Shown one piece after another: positions 12,261-24,176 of a stretch of 64,000 bases of DNA. Both the position numbers and the translations under genes were made by a program. Position 1 is the stretch's first letter, and each line of letters opens with the position of its first letter. The DNA comes from Dendrobium chrysotoxum (taxonomy: Eukaryota > Streptophyta > Magnoliopsida > Asparagales > Orchidaceae). The notes below the pieces were generated by a model. It was not told the origin of the DNA. It was given only the letters and a program-made list of their open reading frames with translations, and did not search any database. The stretch covers positions 69,729,021 to 69,793,020 of the forward strand of contig CM034300.1 of assembly GCA_019925795.1 (NCBI GenBank). The letters are read 5' to 3'.

Positions 12261-13536
12261 GATGAATGAATTAGAAATGGAATTGTAGATGAGCTTGTTT
12301 TCACTGTTTGGTAGTAAATTAGTAGCTCTGTAGTCTGTTTAAAATTAAAAAAAATTTGAAAAGTCTCTAAAACTCAGATTTTGGGCATGGTCAAGAAGAT
12401 GTAACTTGTTTTATCTGTAGGCCATATCAGGTTAAGTTGTGATATGGGGAGCGGGTTGCTGCGAGTAGGTGAGCAAGTGATAGTGTAGACGGCTATGACG
12501 GCTGTTGTGATAGGGCGTGAGACATGCGGTTGGGTGAGAGAGATGGTGGGAGATTGTTAGAGAACAACAGAGATCGAGAGGGAGAGTGAGATAGCGAGAG
12601 TGTGAGATTGAGAGATACAACGGGAGAGAGTGTACTGAAATGGCGGGCCGTGCACCTATGTGAGGAGATGAGTGAGGGAGATGACATTCACATGACTATA
12701 GGGACATGTGAGGTGGATGGGGGAGTCGTGGGCTGAGGGAGATCTTTTTAATTTATTTGTTCTTTTTTCCAAATTAGATCAACATATTTGTGCTTTCTTT
12801 TGCCAATGCTTTATTCTTGTTAGCAAAGATTGAGCAATAGTGCCTACTTGTTTTAAAATGAAAATGCAAAGATGTACAAGCAATCCCGATCTGTTAAATT
12901 AGGCCAGGACATTTGACTCCCTGTTGTCCTGGGGCATTACTTGCAATTTGCGAGCCATTGTCACTATTATTATTATTATTATTATTTTTTGTGGAACACA
13001 GTTCATGAAGTGATTTGAGTTCTGGCTGGAAGGTCCAGTTGTGGTCCAAGTATTATGGTAGAAATATTACAAGTGCATGCTTCTTCCCTGGTCTAAGCTT
13101 GTTGCCTTAATGTCTGAACACGAATTACTTGGTTTGGTGCTCCTTTTCTTATTTAATTTGCATTGCAGCGAAACTTTGTTGCTTTGAGTTTTCATTTTGT
13201 ATTTTCTGAAATTATTTTTACTTTCCCATAAATTTCGAAGTGTTTAAAGCGTGCATCTTTCTTCTTTTCCTTCTCTTTTCTGCCTGCTGTAGATGGACAT
13301 TAGTTTGTTCCCAATACACTAAAAGAAAGAAAATAATCAACAAAAATTAATAAGCAAAGAAATTGGAAAAAATTTAAAGCAACAATAGTATTTTTTGTCC
13401 TCCTTTCTGATTTCATAGTTGTCGTTATTTCTGTAACTAGTGATAGATCTCCTCCTGTCATGCCTTTATAATTTTCTACTTTTATAATTATTATACATTT
13501 TCATAAATCGCTTTATATCTTATTCTAAACCATCAG
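12257..13536. other. End of intron 1, no gene
   Basis: Includes a purine-rich stretch (about 12440-12740, many GAGAG/GTGAG words), a (TTA)n run near 12968-12988, and a normal branch/pyrimidine region before the exon 2 acceptor (CATCAG/GTGACG). No coding evidence beyond chance frames. Confidence 0.4.
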
Positions 13537-13592
13537 GTGACGTCGCTTCCTGCCATGCCTCCAGCCCCTGAGCACAGTGATACCAAGGAGAG
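13537..13592 (+). CDS. LIN37-like gene, exon 2
   Basis: A 56-nt exon between acceptor ...AACCATCAG and donor GTAATTTG. In phase with exon 1 it encodes VTSLPAMPPAPEHSDTKE plus two bases of the next codon. The short proline-rich linker followed by a charged KER/DKS stretch leads directly into the conserved domain of exon 3. Phase agreement on both sides supports it as a true exon. Confidence 0.6.
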
Positions 13593-13611
13593 GTAATTTG
13601 CAATTTGATTA

Positions 13612-13976
13612 TGTGCCCATTTGGTAATTCTTTTGCCTGTTTTATAGCTGCAGAAAGTTGTTGCGGAGCAGCTGCTTGTTTGGATAAAAATTGTCAAGCT
13701 GTTTTTCAAGAAATTTATTTTTGAAAACGTTGCTTTTAGAATAAAATTTTAAAACTGCTTCAGAAAACATTTTTCTGACATCTTCACAGCCTACTTATGA
13801 AAGAACAAGACCAATCAAACGAGCCCTTAGTGGGCTTAAGACCAGCTATTGTTGCTTCTTAACTTTCATTCAAATGAAATTTTTCTCAAAGCTATTTTTC
13901 TAACATTCATAAAACTTATACTGTTCAAAGAAGCTGTATAAGAAGCAGGCTATAGAAAACTATTCCAAACAGCTAT
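13612..13976. mobile_element. Imperfect inverted-repeat element in intron 2
   Basis: The left part (CCCATTTGGTAATTC ... AGCTGCAGAAAG) and right part (CTATAGAAAACTATTCCAAACAGC) are rough inverted copies, with palindromic 'agctgc' words inside. It looks like an old MITE. The ends are approximate. Confidence 0.35.
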
Positions 13977-14394
13977 CTATTCAATTTGATGAAATTTGTC
14001 TTAAGTGTCTCTAGCTATGGAAATATGCAAAGGTGCAATTTAATACCTTTTTGCAATTCTAGCAGTTGACTTCTAGAGTGCTATTGAGGTTTTTATCATA
14101 ACTGTTCCATCATACTTCCATTTTATTCTATTCTACATGGTTCGAATTTGAGCGTCAGTGCTTAACTGCTTGATGTATTTATAATAAAGCAGTTAGAAGT
14201 CCCCACAAAGTTTGTTGGCAACCTATTTATAGCTCCGTACAACATTGTCTAGCCATTAAATAATCTATGATGATTTTTCTTGCCGCCTAGTAATTGCACA
14301 TTTAAGCAGCTTTCTCATTGCTTTGAAGTCCTTTTACTTCTCATTACGTTCCTGCATGTCTTCTACTTTGTTTTTATTCACTCAAATTGGCACG
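13977..14394. other. Intron 2, nothing recognised
   Basis: AT-rich intron sequence without clear coding or repeat structure. Confidence 0.3.
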
Positions 14395-14490
14395 CAGCTC
14401 CTCTTGATCTGTTGGTTGGGAGCTTTGGCTATCACCCAAAAGGTCTTGGGTTCAAAGCTTGTATATATGATGTGTGTATGAGTTTGCATT
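14395..14490 (+). mobile_element. SINE-like tRNA-derived remnant
   Basis: The segment contains an A-box-like word (TTGGTTGGGAGC) and, about 40 bp on, a B-box-like word within GGTCTTGGGTTCAAAGC. This is the arrangement of the tRNA-derived heads of plant SINEs. It does not fold as a full tRNA and lacks a clear tail or target duplication, so it is a fragment. Confidence 0.45.
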
Positions 14491-15295
14491 AATTGACTCA
14501 AAAGTTACAAAAAAAATTCACTTAAATTGGTATGTTCAATTTTGTTCATGTGCCTGTTATGGTGCTACCTTTCTCCGCATCTTGATTAATTAAAAATATT
14601 ATAATACAGGATGATTAAGGGTTTTGGGTTGCTGATACATCCTGGAATGAGATGCACAATAAAACTCAAAAAAGTCACAAGCTGTGGGGTTTAGCTTCAG
14701 CAAAAATCAGTCATTTTTAATGTAAAAACAACAAAAAAAGCTTCATTCATTCTATGTAATAATTCAACAGTCCTTAAATCTATAATTCCACAAGAAAAAC
14801 AAAGAGGGGACATTAGATTTTAGCAACTATCATGGTCACATTACACAAATGAAATCTACATTTATTACACTTGGCCATATCCCAATCACATATGCACACG
14901 AATTACTAATAAATTAAAGAAAGAATGAAAAATTAAAATCACCGAAAAGAAGAATCAAAACTTATGCCAGCACAAGGAGACTCGCCTCTAGAAGTAATTA
15001 TCAACATCCACCGAGCACTCGAAGAATACACATCTAACTAGCGCACACAAGAATTGAACAATTGGATTTTTATTGTAATATTCAATGTTCATTGATATTT
15101 ATGTGCTTTTGAAGTCTTATTTATAGCCCACAACAAATCCAAAATATGAAACTTCTCAAAAAGTTTCAATATTTAGTCAAATAAAATAGGTTTAATACAT
15201 CCTTTTTCAATTACGGAAAGATCAAATCTCTCATAAAAAGTCTAACTTTTGATCCAATTTCCGGATTAGCTTCAAGGCATATCAACATAGGCCAT
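14491..15295. other. Intron 2, nothing recognised
   Basis: AT-rich. I could not define ends of any element or a coding segment. Confidence 0.3.
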
Positions 15296-16276
15296 TGTTT
15301 AAAATTGCGCAATATGAGGCTCGCCTCAGCGCAATTCTAGTGAAAAATGTCTTGAGGCTTACGCCTCGAACTTTTTTTATGAGGCTTATGCCTCGGTTTG
15401 GCTGAGGCCTGCCTTGAGGCGCGGCTCGTTTTATTGGGGTGAGGCGTACGCCTCACCCAATTTATATATATTTTTATTAAAACTTATCTAAATTCTAAAC
15501 TAAATCCCAGAATAAATCATGCCTTCATGCATCCCCAAGCCGCAACAACTTCCTCTCAACCGCCTCGACCTCCAACTCACCGCCTTTACCGTAGCCACCA
15601 CTGGGAATCACTTGAAAGCAGCACACACCACCACCTCATCCTCTAAAAAGTTTGAAGTATTATTCTCGTCTTTATGTTGATGACAAATATTTATGAAAGA
15701 GAAAGATGATTGAAATAAATGAAGAAGAAACAGATTGAGAGGCATTGAACTTCACTGGATGAGGCAAAGGAGAGACCAATTTGTTATGACGACGACTCAA
15801 ATAAAGACCCCTTCACTGATGACAGTGCAGATGATTTCTTAATTGTTGCTAATTATGTCAGCTTTTTTTAAAAATTAAATGTGGATAAGTAGGAAACTAA
15901 AAAAGAAGAAATTTGGAGTTGAACTTGATGTTATAGGATACTTTTATGTAATTTCTATATTTCATGTTGTTTTGCTCTTGTAATATTTGAATTTCAATTC
16001 TATTTATGCAATTTATCACTCGCCACTTTACGTCTTGTGTAATTTTTTGCTTCATATGTATGCCAATTTATTACTTCATAGTTCAATAGAAAAGTAATAT
16101 ATCATTATTTAACATAATATTTGGGTATTATATAAAAAATCACTTTTAACTTTTATTTTCACTTTATGCAATTTTTCGATTTTAAGGCTTACGCCTCAAT
16201 ACGCCTTGAGGCTTACGTCTTGCCTCACGAATGAAAAACGCCTCAATACCCAATTGCACAATTTTAAACCTTGACA
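15296..16276. mobile_element. hAT-like non-autonomous DNA transposon
   Basis: Left end GCCATTGTTTAAAATTGCGC and right end (inverted) CAAGGTTTAAAATTGTGC are inverted copies. Both sub-terminal regions carry dense inverted copies of GAGGC/GCCTC words (GGCTTACGCCTC). 'GTTTAAAA..GC' ends with such words are typical of a widespread plant hAT-type family. The interior (about 15640-15860) may be a decayed coding scrap but has no recognisable transposase motif. The 8-bp target duplication was not resolved. Confidence 0.5.
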
Positions 16277-16893
16277 CAAGAAAATGAATAGTACCAAAAT
16301 AGGGAGTCAATGCAGCCAAAAAGAGAGGAAAGTATTGATGTGTGTAGCAGGAAACAAAGGCGTGAGTTGTGGAAAATAAATGGCTTGATAACAGGAAACA
16401 GTGAAGCGGAAATTAGAGTTTACAATAGCTGGAAGCAGCTGAATAGAGACAACAACAGTGGAAAGTAGTGGCATGTAAAGGAACCAGGTTGTAGTTAGGG
16501 AAACTAATAATAAGAGTCCGGGCGCAAAAACCTAGTGGCATGAATCCTTCTAATTACTCATTTCAACAATTGCTAAGTATAATATGAACTATAGGTTTGC
16601 CAACTTAGAATTCAATAGGTTGAGTCAAAACCTTCCAATAATGAATTAGTCCTAACAAAAATACTCAAAATACTAGATAAAACGTCATGTTCATATAGGA
16701 ACAATTATAATGGGCATGTTTTAAAAAATTAACTAAAATAAAACAAAATACAATGTCTAACGCATAATGCTCATCACTTTCTATGTTTGCGACATTTTCA
16801 GATTTCCATTACATTACCTCGTTGGTTTTACTATGTTCATCGAGTACAAAATCATTACACTGGCCTATAACTTTCTTTCTTCTTGATTTGTAG
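16277..16893. other. End of intron 2, nothing recognised
   Basis: Ordinary AT-rich intron sequence ending in the exon 3 acceptor (GATTTGTAG/GGACAAA). Confidence 0.35.
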
Positions 16894-16939
16894 GGACAAA
16901 AGCATAGATGATGCTTTTGTGATGATTCATGGCCGAAAG
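16894..16939 (+). CDS. LIN37-like gene, exon 3 (conserved domain, first part)
   Basis: A 46-nt exon that completes the split AG/G codon of exon 2 and encodes DKSIDDAFVMIHGRK, followed by donor GTAAGAG in phase 0. The 'DDxxVxxxGRKVR' signature is the start of the conserved LIN37 segment in plants. Exon 4 continues it without a gap, which is the strongest evidence for the gene assignment. Confidence 0.68.
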
Positions 16940-17430
16940 GTAAGAGACATTGGCATGCATTTTTCTTTTTTAGCAATTTAGTTTTTATCAGTTATTTGCT
17001 CGTCATTTTTTCCTGATAAATAGACATGAAAGGATAAGGTAGGTTACTTCACAAAATATGTTTATAGATACTTTGCTCTTTTGTAAGTGTTGTCACAGTA
17101 GACTGCACTTGTTAGAACGCCAATTTTAACTTCCAATGTTAGTCTCAAGGGCATATTAGGTGTGCGTCACATATTGCATTGAATTACCTCAACTGCTGTA
17201 TATTTTTGTCTGGGTTCAGATCATGCATCTTTTCTTTTAAGGATATGTTAATGTGACTATGGTAGATCAGTGAAGTAGTTGGCTTTCGGTCTTCTCAATC
17301 CCAATCCCGTTGGGATGTGTTTTATCAGTTGATTTGACCAAAGTTAATTTCCAAGTGGTGGTTTAGATTTTTGTGGTCATTAAATTATTGTGATGTAGAT
17401 GTTGAGAATAGAGGGAAGATTGAGAGTTAT
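16940..17430. other. Start of intron 3, nothing recognised
   Basis: AT-rich intron sequence up to the target duplication of the next LTR element. Confidence 0.3.
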
Positions 17431-19214
17431 TGTAATGTCCAAAGATTAAATTTGAAAGAATTATCTATTTACATTTTAAAAATATACCAGAGCTTATATA
17501 AATCATCAAAATAAATAATAATCAGCGAAAGCAACTAAAATCATATACATCAAAATATTTTTTACTATTCATTCACTAAAATGTCATTTACACTAGCCAG
17601 TAGATTACTACAATCACTAATCTATCACAGGCTCCTGACTACAAAAGAATAAAAGAAAATGCAGAACAAAATCTAAAGAAGAATTTGAAGATCGTTATCA
17701 ATGTCACTGCTCACGATCCTGACCTAAAATCATTAAAGTCCACATAATGAGCTAAAAAATCCAACATGTAACCAAAATAAAAATATCCTAAGTCGCTAAT
17801 ATAAACCATTAAATAAGCAATTAACCATTTCTCTTTATTAAATTGGAATGAGGGAATTAAGAGAGAAAGTGAGGGGAGAGAAAAAGAAACCTAGGGTTTG
17901 GAGGTCGTGGAGCGTTTTTTTTCTGTTGGCCCTATTATGAAATTTGTTCGTCTCACTGCAAGGAACCTTTATTTTATTTTTGAATTCAATAGTTTTGTGT
18001 TTTTGGTATTTTTTCGATCAAATTTATATTTTTGTTATCGAAAATCAAGGATAATTTTGTATTGGTAAAACTTTTGCTGCATAACTTTTTTGTATTTGAT
18101 AGATATCGTCAATTTGAATCAGAGTGATGGTGATATAGATGGGGATATTATCAGCAGAATCCAAGTTGGATGGTTGAAGTGGAGGAATGCATCGGGCTTA
18201 TTGTGTGATAGAAAAGTACCCCTCAAACTTAAGGGAAAATTCTATAAGATGGTGGTGAGACCTGCAATGCTTTATGGTGCTGAATGTTGGCCATTAAAAG
18301 AGAAGCATAATTCTAAGTTAAGTGTTGCAGAGATGAGGATGCTCAGGTGGATGAGTGGCTTTACCCTTAGAGATAGGATACGAAATGAGCATATTCGTGA
18401 AAAGGTTGGAGTAGCTCCAGTGGAAGATAAGATTAGAGAGAGTCGCCTTAGATGGTTTGGTCACGTAAAACGGCGGCCTCCCGATGACCCAGTTAGGAAA
18501 GTAGAGGTCTTAGATTTGACTTATGTTAAGAAAGGTAGAGGTAGACCTAAAAAGACTTTGTTAGAAAATATTAGAAACGATCTTTCTTTATTAGATTTAA
18601 ACGAGAATTTGACTTTTAATAGGACACAATGGAGAAAAAGGATTCATGTAGCCGACCCCACGTAGTGGGATAAAGGCTTGATGTTGTTGTTGTTGTTGTA
18701 TAGATATCGTCAATTTGAACATTTTGACATAAATATATTGAATTATCATCAGTTAAATTGGAAGTTATGATTTTTTTTGAAATAAATGCATAGTAGATAA
18801 ATTCAGTAGATTTTCCTGTATTCTATGAATTACTATATTTCATACATGATATTGACAAAAATATAGCATTTGCATGTAAGGGAGGCTAAATGGAAGGCTG
18901 GTTGTTAACATCAAAGATGAAGACTGATACCAATTGATCGACAGTTGGGCCTAATTAAGGCTGATACTCAATTGGGAGATGCCAATATCAATTGGTTGAC
19001 TGTTGGGCCTAATTAAGACGGATATCTAACTAGGCAACAATTTGGATTGACCGATACCAATTAATTGTGGGCCTGATTAAGATTGATACCCAACTGAGCA
19101 ATAATTAGGGTGGAAAACGATGTTGCATTCATGATTGCATTTGCATAATAGTATATTTGAATTGATTGATAATATAATTGAAATCGTACTGGCATCAAAT
19201 TATGGGTTATTACA
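17431..19214. mobile_element. Solo LTR-like element with nested LINE
   Basis: Begins TGTAATGTCC and ends GGGTTATTACA, flanked by a perfect 5-bp duplication GTTAT (17426-17430 and 19215-19219). Parts match the solo LTR at 4665-8719 (the 'gatagatatcgtcaatttga' area) and the one at 20003-24171 ('aatgagc...agcaagttacc' area). It contains a LINE insertion at 18119-18699. Both termini look alike, so the strand is not certain. Confidence 0.65.
18119..18699 (+). mobile_element. 5'-truncated RTE-type LINE with 20-bp target duplication
   Basis: The 581-bp insert is flanked by perfect copies of ATAGATATCGTCAATTTGAA (18099-18118 and 18700-18719) and ends in a (TTG)n tail, as RTE elements do. Its frame is open to 18665 and encodes the C-terminal part of the polymerase: GDIDGDIISRIQVGWLKWR, AMLYGAECWP, AEMRMLRWMSG, RLRWFGHVKRRP, GRGRPKK and WRKRIHVADPT. 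The open frame and exact target duplication show it is fairly young. The catalytic RT motifs lie upstream of the truncation and are absent. Confidence 0.9.
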
Positions 19215-19303
19215 GTTATAAGGGGAGTCTTGGGATGCTTGGGTAAGGCTGCTAGTGGGGAGAGGCTATTTTTTATAATTTTATGGTGAGATGTCTCAAT
19301 TGA

Positions 19304-19830
19304 TGGATAAAGTGGAGGAATGCATCGGACTTGTTGTGTGATAGAGAAGTACCCCTCAAACTTGGGGCAAAATTCTATAAGATGGTGGTGAGACCTGCAA
19401 TGCTTTATGGTGCAGAATGTTAGCCATTATAAGAGAACTATAAAATTAAGTTCAGTGTTGCAAAGATGAGTGCTTAGGTGGATGAGTGGCTTTACTCTTA
19501 GAGATAAAATGCGAATGAGCATATACATGAAAAGGTTGTAGTAGCTCCAGTGATAGATAATATTAGAGAGAGTAGCCTTGTATGGTTTGGTCATATAAAA
19601 CATCGGCCTTCCAATAACCCGATTAGGAGAGTAGATGTATTAGAGTTTTCCCATGTTAAGAAAGATAGAGGTAGACCTAAAAAGTCTTGGTTAGAAAATA
19701 TTAGAAATGATATTTTTTTATTAGATTTAAATAAGAATTTGACTCTTAACTGGACACAATGGAGAAAAAGGATTCATATAGGCGATCCTACGTATTGGGA
19801 TAAAGACTTGATGTTATTATTGTTATATGC
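19304..19830 (+). mobile_element. Second truncated RTE LINE fragment
   Basis: Homologous to 18119-18699 but more decayed. 'KWRNASDLLCDREVPLKL', 'AMLYGAEC' followed by a stop, 'SLVWFGHIKHRP', 'DRGRPKKSWLENIRND' and 'WRKRIHIGDPTYWDKD' can be read across frame breaks. It ends near a TTATTGTTA tail. It lies in host intron between two LTR elements. Confidence 0.75.
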
Positions 19831-20569
19831 CCTAGTTAATGGATGTGTGTTGCGAAGGAGGATGTGCTACTTTTACTCATATAAGTGGGGCGTTTATGGA
19901 TTTTATGTTTGGGAAATGAGACTTAAGGAGAAGTTGTTGGATCTGCTTTGCCATTGGATTGGTTAGATTTGCGGAGATGGCTTCAACTGTAGGGGAGTAA
20001 GGTGTCACGGCCTGGGATCTAAGTCGAAAGAATTGTGTCTTTTATAATTACATTTACAACCATTCAATGTGAACTTACAAGTTTCATAGAAATCGTAGAA
20101 AAAGAAACAACATTTTATTTATATCTATTTAATATGTACAACTAGTACAAGCTCAAAATGATACATGTATAATAGTCATGGAATAAAATAAACTAACTCA
20201 TCTCAATAATCATATGACTACAAAATAGAAAGACTACTAGAAGCCAGTACACAAATCATCCTCAAGCTTCCTTACCTTTCCCTGAAAATATATAAAAACT
20301 ATATAATGAGCATTATAACTCAGCAAGTTACCAAGATCTATAACTGAAATCAGTGCATATCACATACTCAACCATATCAGTAACATATTAAATAGCATAG
20401 TGGCATTTCAATTTCACATCAATTTGTTAGATATCAATTTAGCATTCAAATCAGTGGTCATCAGTAATTAGTTAGTCTCTTCTATCATATTATGTCAATC
20501 AACAGTTGTCAGTCTTATTCCTCTTATCTATTATATACTATCAGTGCATGTATCCATATCGTATGTTAT

Positions 20570-21526
20570 GAGAAAGGATTAAAATGGTCCCTCAACTCTT
20601 TGCGAGGGACCAAAATGGGCCCCAACTCTTCTGAGAGACCAATTTGATTCCTCATCTCTTCGAAATGGGTCCTTTTTGATTCTTTCATCTAATGGTAGAG
20701 TTGATGATGTAAAGTATGAGGGTAATTTGGTCATTTTTAATTAATATATTTAATAAATATAATTTTTTAGGGATTATAATTTTTGTAAAAGAATTTATTA
20801 AACTTTTCTTTAATAAAAATTATAAATAAATTAGTTTCAATAATTTCACTATTTTTAAAACATTTATATTGTTTCTATTTTGTATAGTACAAGCTCTAGA
20901 GGCAAGATTGCATTTCAATGGTGCGTCGAAACTAGCAAAGTGAGATGACTGTGTCGCACCTGAGAAGCTAATAGAATTAGCGCAATCAACGATCCCGATC
21001 GAATGAAGCTCTCTAGGGCTTCGTTCGGATGATCCCGAACGACTGTGGGACCTGGTGTTCTCGACAGATTGACACTTAGTGTTCGTTCGGACAATTGCGA
21101 TCGACCAAGGGACTTGGTGTTCTCGACGTGATCGACGTGCTCAATGCTCGATTCGGACGATCCCCGATCTACTGTGGGACCTGGGCTTCTCGACGCGATT
21201 GACGCTTAGTGCTTGATTGATGGCTCGCGGCTTCGGACACTAGCTAGGGATACGAGAGTGGTAGTCGACGAGTGCTAGGGTTTTGACACTACTGGAGGGT
21301 TCGACTTCGAACAATTCTACTGTGTATAATAAAAGGTTTCACATTTTATTTTTCCAATTAACCCCTGTTATGTGTTCGGTAGATCCAAATTTTCTGTTAA
21401 AAGTTAACGGGAGGATCAAAATATCCCATTTGGAGGAGTTGAGGGACCAAAGTGGTTCCTTAGAAGAGTTAGGGACCATTTCGGTCTCTCACAAAGAGTT
21501 TAGGGAACATTTTGATTCTTTTCTCC
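20570..21526. mobile_element. MULE-like non-autonomous DNA transposon
   Basis: Long inverted ends: GAGAAAGGATTAAAATGG at the left against (inverted) GGAGAAAAGAATCAAAATG at the right, with similarity extending over about 100 bp ('gagggaccaaa(a/g)tgg'). A 9-bp flank GTATGTTAT/ATATGTTAT matches at 8 of 9 positions, the duplication length of Mutator-like elements. No transposase is encoded. The centre (about 20890-21290) is GC-rich and may be captured DNA. Confidence 0.7.
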
Positions 21527-21972
21527 ATATGTTATCTATGCACACAATGTTATATGGTCTATCTATAAATGCTATCAATGTATGCATGCATCAATATAAG
21601 ATTCAATAAGACAGGACATCCAGCTTTTATTGTAGTCTTTTCATCCTTCCACCCTAATTGTCGCCTAGTTGGTCATCGGTCATCGGTCTTTAATTTAACC
21701 CCAACTGTCAACCAATTAGTTATCGGTCTTTAATTTAACCCCAACTGTCAACCAATTAGTCATCGGTCTTTATCTTTCCATAAGTATTCATTATCTTAAG
21801 TCAATTTATATGTGGCTTTCAGTAATCATTTAAGAGTTGTCACTCTCTACCCGCCAGTATAATTCGGTCAATTAGTTAAAGGCTACAACTGTGATAACAC
21901 CACAACACATCTTTAATGGAAAGTCTATCGGCTCACCCTCTTGCGTAGGGCATTTTATTTTAACACCCAATC

Positions 21973-23193
21973 TGTCACATTCCAGGATCAATATTGAAAG
22001 AATTACATCCATCTTTTAATCATTTAACTAGAGCTTACCAATAAACAGCGGAAAGAAACATGATTGCATTTTTGTCTTGCTCGGAGCCTCATATCATAAA
22101 GTTCTTACCCTTTTCTGAAAACATACAAAACCACGTAATGAGCACATTACCCGACAAGTAACTAAAATATTATAGCTGAAATCAATGCAAGATAAAAAAG
22201 AATAATATGCTATAAATTATATAAAGAAATATATGCATCCATATCTATATTGATTATCAGTATCCATTTATCCTTCTATAGTTCATCACATCCCAATCTA
22301 TTAAATCATCAATCATAGTATCAGTGACAGTCAACAGTACTAATGCCAGTAACAATATTAGTATCATGATCAATAATATTAAATAGTGTTAATGACAGAA
22401 AACAATATTAGTGTCAGTTATAATATCAGTACAGTGTTCGTAGCAGTGTCGGTATCAGTATTCAGATATTCCATGAGTGTATCTTAAGAGTATCTTGCTC
22501 GTGCACTTTGACTCCCAAGTCGCCCCTTATAACTCCCAATCAATGTACTCCTTATAACTCCCATTGAATCACGTGAATTAGTTGCTCTGACTCCTTATAA
22601 CTCCCAATCAATCTCCAGCTTCTTATAACTCCCAATCAGTGAATCGCATGGATCAGTAGGATATCACATGGAGTTATCATATCATGTATCTGATATCATT
22701 CAGTACTTCATCTAAAATTCAATAAAATCATATCAAATCGTTCAGAATGATCAAATCTATAACATATCCAAATTTACACAGTTAAAGCTTATGAAATCAG
22801 GATATAATGCATTTTTGACAAATGTAGGAGAAATAAAATCCGTATAAATTAAAATTTTTTAAAATAGAAGAGATTAGTCACTTACAATGAATATAATAAA
22901 ATCTGTAACAGAAATGGCTGACAAATATGATTCAAAGACTTTTCTCTCTCCTCTCTCTTCTACCCCTTTTTCAATTTATTCCTGGTCAAGCAATCAAGTG
23001 AGGTAGTCGGTGGGGTGAGGCAAGGATATTTATAAATATATATACATAAATAATGTCCATGGCCTAGCACCGCAGTCAACGCTAAAGCGCTCTACATCAG
23101 AATTTTTATATTTAAAAAAAATTATTTCACATATTTGAGTTATTACAATCTCTCCACCTTCGAAAAATATTGTCCTCGATATTTCTATATCAG

Positions 23194-23259
<66 letters not shown>

Positions 23260-23409
23260 CATGCTCAAAATATAATTTCAAACTCAATCAACTAATTCTA
23301 AATCGAAAATCACATTTCTATTTCACTCGTAAGCTCTAGTTATATTTCAATTCTTCCAATAACCATTGTTCTGATACGAAAATTTATTTCACATATTTGA
23401 GTTATTACA
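21973..23409 (-). mobile_element. Internally deleted LTR element (3' LTR, PPT, PBS, 5' LTR stub)
   Basis: Read on the minus strand: a stub of LTR start (TGTAATAACTCAAATATG, about 23379-23409), then a PBS-like TATCAGAACAATGG (about 23357-23371). About 210 bp with a GA/CT microsatellite follow, then a purine tract GAAGGTGGAGAGA (about 23148-23162), and a second TGTAATAACTC beginning the 3' LTR, which runs to TGTGACA at 21973. Flanks CAATC and CAACC match at 4 of 5. Most of the 5' LTR and all coding sequence are gone. Confidence 0.5.
23197..23253. repeat. (GA)n microsatellite
   Basis: About 55 bp of GA dinucleotides inside the deleted LTR element. A similar tract lies at 27904-27953 in the LTR of giant element 1. 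Confidence 0.95.
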
Positions 23410-24176
23410 CAACCCATATTAATTATAGTGTTAATAGTCAGTCATTCTTGCTTGTATGCAAATGTTACATTCGTCATGTAGCAATAATATCATTTCATCT
23501 ATAAATGCAATGATGTATGAAATACAGGAAAATTTATAAAATATGCAACATCTTCATAAATTTATAACTATCATTTTATCTAATGAAATTTAGAAATATT
23601 CTAGTCAAATTGCTCATATTGACAACATCTATTACATACCAAAAGTTATACGGTGAAAGTTCACTTAAACACGAGGTATAAGCTTTTTATCACTTTCAGG
23701 AGAGAAAACAAAACAAACTTAGAATCATTGAAAGCAGATGCAGAGTAAATGTTACTTATTACAAGTAGAACAACTTTTCTAACAGAAAAGACGGACAAAA
23801 AAGCCTTGAATGTCCCCTTTTTCTTTCCTCTCTCCTCTCATTTTCCTCCCATTCTCCCTTTCCTTCTCTTCTTTCTTTCATGGCAAGCCACGAATGGGGA
23901 TGGTTGGGGTACTTAGTGCTTAGGGTTTTGAATTTAATATATATAAAAATATTGTTTGTGGCCCAGCGCCACAGTGCTGCATGCTGAATTTAGAATTACT
24001 ATAGAATAGAACCTCAAATGACACAATAACAATTTCATGCGCTGCCGCGTTCACAGGCACAGCGCCACAGCATTCAAATGTTCAGCGCCGTTGTGCTCCA
24101 GTTCAAACAGGAATTTAAATTTTCTTTTTTTTTTCATTTAAAAATATTTTTCATATTTTCGGGTTGTTACATAAGG

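Larger units (their letters stand above)
20003..24171 (-). mobile_element. LTR element with two nested insertions
   Basis: Starts TGTCACGGCCTGG and ends GGGTTGTTACA, with a perfect 5-bp duplication TAAGG (19998-20002 and 24172-24176). Removing the MULE-like element and the deleted LTR element leaves a solo LTR. Homology to the element at 4665 suggests minus orientation. The last 200 bp hold repeated 'cagcgccacagc' words. The interior around 22440-22680 repeats 'cttataactcccaatca' several times. Confidence 0.65.

Noticed and set aside
12432..12687. Minus-strand serine/leucine-rich frames
   Set aside because: They arise from a purine-rich low-complexity stretch in intron 1. No start context, splice signal or domain.
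14395..14490. Functional tRNA gene
   Set aside because: Only A-box-like and B-box-like words are present. No cloverleaf with acceptor stem pairing, so a SINE-type remnant is more likely.
21283..21609. 108-codon frame crossing the right end of the MULE-like element
   Set aside because: It spans the inverted end and the host flank with no family resemblance; a chance frame.
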